The position numbers and the translations under genes were made by a program. From positions 1 to 8,060 of the forward strand of contig JAGDBH010000144.1 of the NCBI GenBank assembly GCA_017959135.1: a stretch of 8,060 bases of DNA, written 5' to 3'. The stretch is from Succinivibrio sp. Lineage in GTDB: Bacteria; Pseudomonadota; Gammaproteobacteria; Enterobacterales; Succinivibrionaceae. The stretch's first letter is position 1. Each line of letters starts with the position of its first letter. The notes under the pieces are model-generated. The model had not been told where the DNA came from. It did no database searches and worked only from the letters and a program-made list of their open reading frames with translations. Positions 1 through 6,487 of the stretch are shown one piece after another.

Positions 1-128
1 ATAGGCACCTTGATACCGACAGCCTCTAAAGTAAGACCGACCACTCTGGTCAGTCTTCCTGATAAAACTGGACTCTCCTCGCGGCTTGGCCGGCTAATGG
101 ACTGCAGACGGGATAAAAGATTACTCAT
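1..128 (-). CDS. fliI: FliI flagellar export ATPase, N-terminal fragment (runs off left edge)
   Basis: FliI is the cytoplasmic F1-like ATPase of the flagellar type III export apparatus and works with FliH and FliJ. Only the first 42 codons are visible. My translation starts MSNLLSRLQSISRP and continues into GRLTRVVGLTLEAVGIKVP, which matches the N-terminal beta-barrel of FliI (E. coli has GRLTRATGLVLEATGLQLP). The ATPase core with its Walker motifs lies outside the window. The ATG at 126-128 is preceded by an AGGGG Shine-Dalgarno (135-139) with a 6-base spacer. The gene begins 12 bases after the fliH stop, as expected for the fliEFGHI order. Identity is secure from the motif and the neighbours; completeness downstream cannot be judged. 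Confidence 0.93.
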   Translation of the reverse strand, partial: MSNLLSRLQSISRPSREESPVLSGRLTRVVGLTLEAVGIKVP

Positions 129-140
129 AGTCTGCCCCTG

Positions 141-1562
141 TTAAACTCCGGCCTGAGGCTCTGCCACAGCTTCAACCTCGGCTCCGTTTTCAATAGGCAC
201 ACCATTTTCATCCACATAGACGCGATTGTTGTTTTCATCAAAATAGTAAAGCTGTCCATCAGGAGACTGATAAACCGGATGACCAAAATCATCGACATAT
301 GGAGCAGGATCATCAGTTAAAGGAGCCTGAGCCTGCATGGTCTGAGCTATATTATCCTGATCTACTGGAGCGGTTTCTGCTACGCTTTGAGCCTGAGGTG
401 CTGCAGCTGCATTCTGTTCAGCCTTGCTCTTCAAAGCTCCGCTTATATCATCAAGATTTCTAGGTGCAAGAGACTTCTTTGGCAGTTCATTGTATTCAGG
501 ACATCCTTCAATGGATTCTCTCAGCGCTGAGTCTACTGTTGGGTAGACCTTGGAGAGGAACTCATCTAAAAGTGAGTCTATTCTGTCATTGATTCTCCAG
601 TTAATCTCTGAATTCTTGTTAACAACCTTGATATCTCCGGTATCAAGATTGGCTGATTCCTGAAGATCCCAGCCCTGTTCTTTAATATAGTCACTGCCGA
701 TAGCCGCATTTATAACAGCGTAATCCTCAGGATTCAGATAAATCGATACCGGATTCTCTGAAGAAGGCAGAATTGAAAGAGCATGCTCTATGCTCTTTTT
801 TAGGAAATCGGCATTTGAATCAATTTCCTTTTGAATAATAACCTTTGCAAGTCTTGAGATAATATAGGCAATCTCATCGGTTACCTCTTTATCAACCTCA
901 CGCAGAGGATTAGCCAGAGAGTCAGCAAGATATCTGAAACGCTCAACCTGCTCTAAAACAACCTTCTGACCTGATTCAAGACCTTCGTCATGGCCTTTTT
1001 CAAAGCCTTCAGCCCGTCCCTGTTCAAGACCAAGAGCATAGCCTTCCTCTTTGCCTTTCTCAAGACCTTCCTCATGGCCCTGTTTTTCACCTTCAGCTCT
1101 GCCTTCCTCAAGACCGGTCTGATAGCCCTCATCATGGCCCTGAGACTTTCCTTCCTCATAGGCATCGCTTCTGATTTTTTCAACTTCTTCAATAGTGATG
1201 CTGGTAATACCGCGTGCAGCTCTGTCTGCAGCCTCTTCTTCCTCAAGGATCTTGTGAGCATCTAAAATCAGCTGTACTTCTTCAAGATAATCATTACGTC
1301 TCTTCTCAAGGCGCATCTTGGCACGCTTACGCTCAACCATCTCCACATTCATGCCCAGAGCATTGGTGCCGGTCACGAAATCCTCAGAGAGGGTTGGCCA
1401 TACCTTTACCTTATAGTTTGAGACGTTAGCAGCTGATGTGACAGTAGAAATCTTCTTGTCATAGCGAATATCGACCCTATTAGGCTTTTCATTCGCTATG
1501 TCAGAGGCATTTGCAACATCGCCATCCGCTGCTGCGGCGTTCTTCTGAAAAAAATCACTCAT
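141..1562 (-). CDS. fliH: FliH, export-ATPase regulator/stator, greatly enlarged
   Basis: FliH dimers bind FliI, hold it at the export gate and C-ring, and restrain its ATPase. This protein has 473 residues; enteric FliH has about 230-235. Order: N-terminal region 1-75; charged helical stretch about 76-137; glycine repeat 138-198 with Gly at every fourth position (16 in a row); the conserved FliH/HrpE/V-ATPase-E-like C-terminal domain about 205-350 (VTDEIAYIISRLAKVIIQKE, then the segment with SIYLNPEDY and INDRIDSLLDEF); an Ala/Gln/Pro-rich linker about 365-420; and a tail of four nine-residue tyrosine-led repeats at 422-457. The ATG at 1560-1562 has AAGG about 10 bases upstream. It lies 18 bases after the fliG stop and 12 before fliI. 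Assignment rests on the GxxxG repeats, the C-terminal domain and the operon position. The long tail is not a usual FliH feature. Confidence 0.93.
   Translation of the reverse strand: MSDFFQKNAAAADGDVANASDIANEKPNRVDIRYDKKISTVTSAANVSNYKVKVWPTLSEDFVTGTNALGMNVEMVERKRAKMRLEKRRNDYLEEVQLILDAHKILEEEEAADRAARGITSITIEEVEKIRSDAYEEGKSQGHDEGYQTGLEEGRAEGEKQGHEEGLEKGKEEGYALGLEQGRAEGFEKGHDEGLESGQKVVLEQVERFRYLADSLANPLREVDKEVTDEIAYIISRLAKVIIQKEIDSNADFLKKSIEHALSILPSSENPVSIYLNPEDYAVINAAIGSDYIKEQGWDLQESANLDTGDIKVVNKNSEINWRINDRIDSLLDEFLSKVYPTVDSALRESIEGCPEYNELPKKSLAPRNLDDISGALKSKAEQNAAAAPQAQSVAETAPVDQDNIAQTMQAQAPLTDDPAPYVDDFGHPVYQSPDGQLYYFDENNNRVYVDENGVPIENGAEVEAVAEPQAGV
192..299 (-). repeat. Four tandem nine-residue Tyr-led repeats in the FliH tail (residues 422-457)
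   Basis: The tail reads as four units: YVDDFGHPV, YQSPDGQLY, YFDENNNRV and YVDENGVPI. Each begins with Tyr, has Asp/Ser at position 3, Gly/Asn at position 6 and a hydrophobic or aromatic residue at position 9. The alternating aromatic and turn (D/N/G) residues suggest short beta-hairpins, superficially like WW-type or choline-binding hairpins. That structural comparison is inference. The DNA copies have diverged, so the repeat is visible mainly at protein level. Confidence 0.75.
969..1151 (-). repeat. GxxxG repeat array within fliH (residues 138-198)
   Basis: Sixteen glycines fall at exact four-residue intervals (138, 142, 146 and so on to 198), mostly as GxxEG with Glu/Lys/Arg/His/Gln between them. 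A longer period is also visible: residues 151-170 (LEEGRAEGEKQGHEEGLEKG) and 179-198 (LEQGRAEGFEKGHDEGLESG) agree at 14 of 20 positions and lie 28 residues (84 bases) apart. GxxxG runs are a known feature of FliH and are thought to mediate helix-helix packing in the dimer. The uninterrupted length is what stands out here. Confidence 0.9.
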
Positions 1563-1580
1563 ACGAGAACTGCCTTATTA

Positions 1581-2699
1581 TTAAACAAAGTCACCACCGC
1601 CACCTCCACGGCTAAGCATAATGGCACCTGAATCATTAAGTTTTCTAGCAATGGTAAGAATTTCCTTCTGAGCAGCCTCAACATCGGACAGCTTGGTAGG
1701 TCCCATAGATGCAAGATCTTCCTTCATAGATGCAGCAGCACGAGAAGACATGTTCTTGAAGAACTTCTCCTTGAGGTTATCATCAGCTCCCTTAAGAGCC
1801 TTCTGCAGTACATCTGATGGAATATCACGCAGCAGAGTCTGAATAGAACGGTCGTCCACAGTATTGAGGTTTTCGAATACGAACATAAGATCCTGGATCT
1901 GTCCACCGATTTCCTTGTCCTGAGACTGGATTGCATTCATCAGCTGAGTCTCGGTTGAGCTGTCTAAGTAGTTCATGATATCTGCAGCACTCTTCAGACC
2001 ACCAATCTTGGCTGTCTGAGAACCTGCGGCACCTGCGAACTGTTTCTCCATAATCTCGTTTAACTCCTGCAATGCTGCTGGCTGAACTTCCTCTAAGGTT
2101 GCAATACGCATAATCAGATCGAGTCTTACAGTTTCATTGAACTGAGACAGAATCTCGGCGGACTGTTCAGGCTCCAGATAGGAGAGCACGATAGTCTGAA
2201 TCTGAGGATGCTCGTTCTGAATAATGGTTGCCACCTGTCTTGCGTCCATCCACTTTAAGGAATCCAGACCACGAGAACCGGTACCAAGAGAAATCTGTTC
2301 GATAAGGTTGTTGGCCTTCTCTGAACCCAGAGCAGAAACCAGAGCATGACGAACGAAGTCTGAATTTCCAAGACCAAGATTTGAATGCTTGGTTACTTCT
2401 TTTAAGAAGGATTTATGAACCGCATTCACCTGATCCTGAGAGAAGGTTGCCATCTCAGACATTCTGATACCAAGCTTCTGAACCTGCTTAGGCTCAAGAT
2501 TCTTGAAGATCTGAGCAGCATCTTCCTCTGACAGAGACAGCATCAGAAGAACTGCTTTGTCCATACCGGACATATTCTCCAGTGCTGTTTTTTCGTCATC
2601 AGAGAATTCTAGTAAAGCATTCTGTCCGCCACCGATTGGAGGCATTGCAGCTGGAGCTGGAGCAGGAGCTGGTGCTGCTGAAACATTTTCATCTGACAT
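1581..2699 (-). CDS. fliG: FliG flagellar rotor/switch protein
   Basis: FliG sits on the cytoplasmic face of the MS ring, binds FliF through its N-terminal domain and FliM through its middle domain, and meets the stator through its C-terminal domain. At 372 residues it is about 40 longer than enteric FliG, owing to an Ala/Pro-rich N-terminal extension (about 1-40). Visible landmarks are the FliF-binding domain from about residue 43 (MSGMDKAVLLM), the EHPQ motif at 163-166, the hinge near 229-240, MFVF at 272-275, and the charged torque helix with K303, R320, E327, D328 and K336. The last positions align with E. coli K264, R281, D288, D289 and R297, so charge is kept with D-to-E and R-to-K changes. 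The ATG at 2697-2699 follows an AGGG that overlaps the fliF TAG stop, suggesting translational coupling. The gene ends in three consecutive in-frame TAA codons (1575-1583), a strong termination before fliH. Confidence 0.97.
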   Translation of the reverse strand: MSDENVSAAPAPAPAPAAMPPIGGGQNALLEFSDDEKTALENMSGMDKAVLLMLSLSEEDAAQIFKNLEPKQVQKLGIRMSEMATFSQDQVNAVHKSFLKEVTKHSNLGLGNSDFVRHALVSALGSEKANNLIEQISLGTGSRGLDSLKWMDARQVATIIQNEHPQIQTIVLSYLEPEQSAEILSQFNETVRLDLIMRIATLEEVQPAALQELNEIMEKQFAGAAGSQTAKIGGLKSAADIMNYLDSSTETQLMNAIQSQDKEIGGQIQDLMFVFENLNTVDDRSIQTLLRDIPSDVLQKALKGADDNLKEKFFKNMSSRAAASMKEDLASMGPTKLSDVEAAQKEILTIARKLNDSGAIMLSRGGGGGDFV

Positions 2700-2708
2700 A
2701 GTTCTACC

Positions 2709-4550
2709 CTAGTTCTTATCCTTAAAATCAGCATTAAGCCATTCTTTTACAACTTCCGCAGTCAGCTGAGGTTCGTTGGAAGCCAGAGTTCTGACAGCCT
2801 TGAGCAGATCAGCTTCTTTATGAAGGTTAGGAAGCTCAATACCGCCGTCGTTGTTGATAGTGTATACCTGATCAGCAAGTTCCTTGTTCTTGGCTATCAG
2901 GTTGAAATCGTCATAGCCGTCAAGTGCAGACTGAGAATCGAGCTCGTCCTGCTCTGCCTCTGGAGACATATCCTCCTCGTCCTTGTGCAGCAGCTTGTTG
3001 AGCAGAGGACGTATCACGAAGATAACCACAATCAGCACAACAATAACAGATCCGCCGATACGTACAAGTCTGTAGAAGAACTCCTGCTCGTACCAAGGTA
3101 GTGGAGGCTTAACATCACCATGAGGGAAACATACGGTCTCAACCTTTACAAAGTCACCGCGAGTCTCATTAAGACCTAAACCGCCGCGAACCAGATCTGC
3201 GATCTTATCCAGATCCTGCTGTGAACGAGGCTCATATTTAACCCCGCCTTCAGCATCCACGATACGATCATAGTCAACTGCTACAGATACAGTCAGACGG
3301 GATACGATATTAGATGGACGAACAGTGTGTCTTACTGTAGTATCAACTTCGTAGTTACGAACCGCTTCACGGCTTTCCTTACGATTTGAGGTTGAATCTG
3401 ATGAGCTTCCTGTACCGTCCTTTAACTGCTGAGGAATTGCAGCATTTGCAGGAGGCTGATTTGAAAGAGAGCCTGGAACACCGTAAGGATTCTTCTTATC
3501 CTCATTACCGGACTGTTCCTTTAAGGTCTCTGAACGTACTGCCTGAGAATCAGGATTATAAAGCTGAGCTGTTTCCTCCTGTACGGTGGTATCAAGAGTT
3601 ACATCAACTTCAGCAGAGTAACGGCCAAGACCAAGCATTGGCATCAGAATTGAATCAAGCTTGTCGCGGTACTGAGCCTCACGCATGGTTCTCATTTCAA
3701 ACTCACGCTGAATCTTGCTCTCAGGAGAATCTCCCTTTACCTCGGCACTTAACTGACGACCATTATGATCGGTAACAGTAACATCCTTTGACAGAAGATT
3801 GTGAACTGAGGATGCTACAAGGAATCTGATGGAATTAACATTCTCTGGAGACAGATAGGTATTTGGCTTTAGAGTAACCACAACAGCAGCACTTGGTCTG
3901 CTCTTCTCTCTTGCAAATACATTGTCCTTAGGAATTGCTAAAAGTACGGTTGCATGTGAAATACCGTCAATACGCTCAATGGCTCTTGCAAGCTGAACCT
4001 CACGGCTGTGCTTGATTCTCTCGTTTTCCATTCTCTGGGAAACACCGAAGCCAGAGTCGGTCATAATAATCTGATCACCCTCGTCGGTTGCCTCCTGAGG
4101 AAGAGCAATACCCTTGCGCAGCATCTGCTCGGTAATATCGCTGTACTCATTTGCATCCACGATGATGGTGTTGTTGTTTGCAAGCTTGTATTTGTAGCCT
4201 TCAGTATCTAAAAAGTCCAGTACATTTCCGATTTCCTGGGAAGAGTACTGACCAAGCTTTCTCTCTGTATCAGGAGCCTTGCCTCCAGTTGAGGTGAAGC
4301 TTATAACCGCAAAAATGATACCAGCAACAAAGATAACCAGGAAAACGAGGATCACCAGACGGCGAACCATTTCGCCATCCTTAAAGAAACTCTTTATTGC
4401 CGAGTGCTTCTCAGGAAGACCGGTACTAGGAGCTGGAGCTGAATCTGATACAGCAATATCAGTTGATGATGCATCAGCACCATCTGTCGTTGCTGGCAGA
4501 TTGCTTTCATCCTGATTACCTGGAGCAACTGGGAATCCGTTTTCTGACAT
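2709..4550 (-). CDS. fliF: FliF flagellar MS-ring protein
   Basis: FliF assembles into the inner-membrane MS ring, the base for rod, switch and export gate. It has 613 residues against about 550-560 in enteric bacteria. Order: a low-complexity acidic N-terminal extension (about 1-50); membrane helix 1 at about 65-85; the YscJ/FliF periplasmic ring-building motifs (about 95-280); the FliF C-terminal domain with a low-complexity Gly/Ser/Asn/Gln loop (about 330-395); membrane helix 2 at about 496-516; and a cytoplasmic tail whose last 40 residues (DLLKAVRTLASNEPQLTAEV, then VKEWL) are the FliG-binding segment. The ATG at 4548-4550 has GAGGAA about 6 bases upstream. It starts 28 bases after fliE and ends 9 bases before fliG. 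Identification is secure from architecture, tail motif and gene order. Confidence 0.97.
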   Translation of the reverse strand: MSENGFPVAPGNQDESNLPATTDGADASSTDIAVSDSAPAPSTGLPEKHSAIKSFFKDGEMVRRLVILVFLVIFVAGIIFAVISFTSTGGKAPDTERKLGQYSSQEIGNVLDFLDTEGYKYKLANNNTIIVDANEYSDITEQMLRKGIALPQEATDEGDQIIMTDSGFGVSQRMENERIKHSREVQLARAIERIDGISHATVLLAIPKDNVFAREKSRPSAAVVVTLKPNTYLSPENVNSIRFLVASSVHNLLSKDVTVTDHNGRQLSAEVKGDSPESKIQREFEMRTMREAQYRDKLDSILMPMLGLGRYSAEVDVTLDTTVQEETAQLYNPDSQAVRSETLKEQSGNEDKKNPYGVPGSLSNQPPANAAIPQQLKDGTGSSSDSTSNRKESREAVRNYEVDTTVRHTVRPSNIVSRLTVSVAVDYDRIVDAEGGVKYEPRSQQDLDKIADLVRGGLGLNETRGDFVKVETVCFPHGDVKPPLPWYEQEFFYRLVRIGGSVIVVLIVVIFVIRPLLNKLLHKDEEDMSPEAEQDELDSQSALDGYDDFNLIAKNKELADQVYTINNDGGIELPNLHKEADLLKAVRTLASNEPQLTAEVVKEWLNADFKDKN

Positions 4551-4572
4551 ATTAATTCCTCATCATCCGAAT

Positions 4573-4590
4573 ATGCAGTTAAATCTGCAT
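4573..4590 (-). other. Small inverted repeat over the fliE stop codon
   Basis: ATGCAG (4573-4578) and CTGCAT (4585-4590) form a perfect 6-bp stem around a 6-base loop that contains the fliE TAA. There is no following T-run, so it is not a terminator. It could be an intra-operon RNA processing or stability hairpin between fliE and fliF, or chance. Confidence 0.35.
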
Positions 4591-5004
4591 CTGAGATATG
4601 GTTCTGTAAGCTTCAATCATCTTGTTTCTGATCTGAACGGTAGCGTCAAAAGATAGACTTGCCTTCTGAGTAGCCAGCATTACGTCAGACAATGTGACCT
4701 TTCTGTCACCAAGATCGAAACGTGTCTGTTTATTGGCAGCATCGTTCTGAATAGTATTAACATTCTCAAAAGCTTCATGAAGCATATTGGCAAAGGCACC
4801 AATGTTATCCTTGGTCTGAACAGAATCGTTCTTGTCTGTCTCAGACTGTCCTGGCACCATTACCGGAGCATTTTCAATCTTCTGCTTCAATGTATCTTTC
4901 ATGCCAGTTGATGCAACCTGCAAAGAACGCATGTTCTGCTGCATTCTCTGAAGCTGATTTAACATTGTAGGGTTAGCTACTAAAGGATTGATCATTAAAC
5001 TCAT
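4579..5004 (-). CDS. fliE: FliE, rod-MS ring junction protein
   Basis: FliE is the first rod-type substrate of the flagellar export system and links the MS ring to the proximal rod. The conserved C-terminal part is clear: DLGDRKVTLSDVML followed by QKASLSFDATVQIRNKMIEA and the ending ISQMQI, equivalent to the enteric VALNDVMTDMQKAS, QVRNK and MSMQV segments. The protein has 141 residues against 104 in E. coli; the extra length is in the N-terminal half (Met/Gln-rich helix 14-30 and a polar linker about 45-68). The ATG at 5002-5004 is set by a strong AGGAGG (5010-5015) at 5-base spacing, better than the in-frame Met4. It is first in the fliEFGHI order and is preceded by a sigma-54-like promoter, so it probably opens the operon. 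Confidence 0.95.
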   Translation of the reverse strand: MSLMINPLVANPTMLNQLQRMQQNMRSLQVASTGMKDTLKQKIENAPVMVPGQSETDKNDSVQTKDNIGAFANMLHEAFENVNTIQNDAANKQTRFDLGDRKVTLSDVMLATQKASLSFDATVQIRNKMIEAYRTISQMQI

Positions 5005-5009
5005 AGATT

Positions 5010-5031
5010 CCTCCTGTCAAAAAACTGACAG
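5010..5031 (-). promoter_or_regulatory. fliE leader hairpin overlapping a strong Shine-Dalgarno
   Basis: On the minus strand CTGTCA, a six-base loop GTTTTT and TGACAG form a perfect 6-bp hairpin (5014-5031). The last two stem bases are the first two bases of the AGGAGG Shine-Dalgarno (5010-5015) of fliE. The stem therefore partly occludes the ribosome site and could modulate initiation. The sequence facts are direct; a regulatory role is inference. Confidence 0.5.
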
Positions 5032-5054
5032 ACACATATTGCTACGAGTATCTA

Positions 5055-5071
5055 ATCAATTAGCGTGCCAA
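5055..5071 (-). promoter_or_regulatory. Sigma-54-like promoter upstream of fliE
   Basis: On the minus strand the bases read TTGGCACGCTAATTGAT. This matches the RpoN consensus TGGCACG-N4-TTGCW perfectly at the -24 element and at spacing, with one mismatch at -12 (GA in place of GC). Transcription would start near 5044, giving a leader of about 40 bases before the fliE ATG. In polar-flagellate gammaproteobacteria such as Vibrio and Pseudomonas the fliE operon is RpoN-dependent, which supports the call. The -12 mismatch lowers confidence. Confidence 0.6.
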
Positions 5072-5175
5072 CATTCCTATCATACACACGAAAAGAAAAC
5101 ACTACTAGTTTAATCGTACTTACTTTTAAACAAATACAAAAAGAAAAAATATCAAAGAGTTGAGTTAAATCGCAT

Positions 5176-5207
5176 AAAAAAGAAAGGCCGATTATTATTA
5201 ACCGGCC
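5176..5207 (-). terminator. Rho-independent terminator of the asparaginase gene
   Basis: Read on the minus strand, GGCCGGTT (5200-5207) pairs with AATCGGCC (5186-5193) as an 8-bp stem including one G-U pair, with a 6-base loop, followed by a T-rich tract TTTCTTTTTT (5176-5185). It lies 30 bases after the asparaginase stop and upstream of the fliE promoter, so it insulates the flagellar operon from the asparaginase transcript. Confidence 0.85.
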
Positions 5208-5236
5208 CTAAATATTTTTACGGATTGAATCAGATA

Positions 5237-6382
5237 TTAGTACTTGTCAAAAATCTTCTGGATTTCTGCCTTCTTTGAAGTCTTGGTCAGAGCAAGTCTT
5301 AGAAGAACTGCAGCCTTCTGTGGCTGAAGATCATCGCAGCGAAGTACGTTTGCAATATCGTAGTCATCACTTGCTGATACATAGCCAGAACCTACACGGG
5401 TGCTGCGAACTACAATCATCTCTGGATGTCTTGCAATTGCCTCCTTCCAGCTTACGCTGTACTCACCGCTGCCGGCGCCTGCGATAACAATGCCCTTGTA
5501 GCCCTTCTGAGCATAGTAATCAATAATTGAACCGTCGGTATCTACGTTAAAGTAAAGAACAGCAACTTTAGGTAAGGTCTTCAGATTTGAAACATTAAAC
5601 TCGGTGTTTACTGTGTGTTTCTTTACTGGCTGACTGTAGAACAGAACATTATCATCAATTACATAGCCCATACAGCCGTAATCGCCAGAATTAAAAGCAT
5701 TTACATTGAAGGTGTTAATCTTGCGGATGTCACGTGCACCATAGATTCTGTCAGAAATAACAGCCATTACGCCCTTACCCTTGGCACTTGGATTAGAAGC
5801 CAGAGCTACAGACTGATGAAGATTTAGAGGGCCATCAGCAGAGATTGCAGTTGAAGGTCTCATAGAACCGGTTACAACAACAGGCTTGTCAGTCTTTAGT
5901 ACAAGATTCAGGAAATATGCAGTCTCATCTAAGGTATCAGTTCCATGAGTGATTACAAAGCCGGATACTGATGAATCCTTAGCAAGTTTATTTATGCGGT
6001 TTGCAATCTGTAACCAGATCTCTGAGGTAATGTCATCTGAATTGATGTTGCAGATCTGCTCACCATGAACATTAGCTACGTCAGATAGCTTTGCAGCCTC
6101 TGCCAGAGCCTCAACATTCAGCTGACCAGGCTTGTAGTTGGTTGACTTACCTTCTGCACCGGTACCTGCAATGGTGCCGCCGGTTGCCAGAATTGCAACT
6201 GTTGGAAGATTCTTCTTAACCTGTTTCTTCTCAGGAGCAGGAGTGCTTACAACGGTAGTTGCGCCTGTGGTTGCTGGCTGAACTGTAGGCTGAGCTTCGG
6301 TGTTGGTTGCACAGCCTGTTGTAATAGCTAAAGCTAAAGCTATTGGTAGAATAGCTACACCTTTAAATAGATTTGTTTTCAT
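5237..6382 (-). CDS. ansB: Type II L-asparaginase, exported and probably lipid-anchored
   Basis: It hydrolyses L-asparagine to aspartate and ammonia outside the cytoplasm; in anaerobes the aspartate can feed fumarate for respiration (known for AnsB, inferred here). Family evidence: ATGGTIAG with catalytic Thr70, Tyr83 in TNYKPG, THGTDT with Thr148-Asp149, MRPSTAISADGP, and Lys221 in RDIRKIN. These correspond to E. coli AnsB T12, Y25, T89-D90 and K162. The C-terminal LQPQKAAVLLRLALTKT and final KIFDKY also match AnsB. Residues 1-23 form a signal peptide ending TTG before Cys24, a plausible but non-canonical lipobox (Thr at -3, where Leu is usual). A Thr/Ala/Pro/Lys-rich linker (25-59) follows, absent from E. 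coli AnsB. The ATG at 6380-6382 has GGAG (6390-6393) at 7 bases. It has its own terminator. Confidence 0.93.
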   Translation of the reverse strand: MKTNLFKGVAILPIALALAITTGCATNTEAQPTVQPATTGATTVVSTPAPEKKQVKKNLPTVAILATGGTIAGTGAEGKSTNYKPGQLNVEALAEAAKLSDVANVHGEQICNINSDDITSEIWLQIANRINKLAKDSSVSGFVITHGTDTLDETAYFLNLVLKTDKPVVVTGSMRPSTAISADGPLNLHQSVALASNPSAKGKGVMAVISDRIYGARDIRKINTFNVNAFNSGDYGCMGYVIDDNVLFYSQPVKKHTVNTEFNVSNLKTLPKVAVLYFNVDTDGSIIDYYAQKGYKGIVIAGAGSGEYSVSWKEAIARHPEMIVVRSTRVGSGYVSASDDYDIANVLRCDDLQPQKAAVLLRLALTKTSKKAEIQKIFDKY

Positions 6383-6463
6383 AAATAAACTCCAATTGTT
6401 TGAGACATTTTTCTTTACGTTTTATCGCAAAGAAATGAAATATCCTCTTAACGTGTAGACCTG

Positions 6464-6487
6464 CAGTAAAAAGGATAATTTTTACTG
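6464..6487. promoter_or_regulatory. Perfect 9-bp inverted repeat upstream of the asparaginase gene
   Basis: CAGTAAAAA (6464-6472) and TTTTTACTG (6479-6487) are perfect inverted copies separated by GGATAA. The element lies 82 bases upstream of the asparaginase ATG. It could be an operator or, in RNA, a leader hairpin. It is the best inverted repeat in this intergenic region, but its role is unknown. Confidence 0.45.

Noticed and set aside
969..1151. Periodic DNA in fliH considered as a CRISPR-like or satellite array
   Set aside because: The units are degenerate 12-base codon patterns with no spacers. The period comes from the protein GxxxG repeat.
2571..2573. Met43 of FliG as the true start, which would give the usual length
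   Set aside because: The ATG at 2697-2699 has an AGGG Shine-Dalgarno at a good distance and tight spacing to fliF; starting at Met43 would leave a gap of about 135 bases inside a compact operon.
3386..3775. Plus-strand 129-codon open frame
   Set aside because: It lies entirely inside fliF on the opposite strand; the fliF frame has clear family motifs and this one does not.
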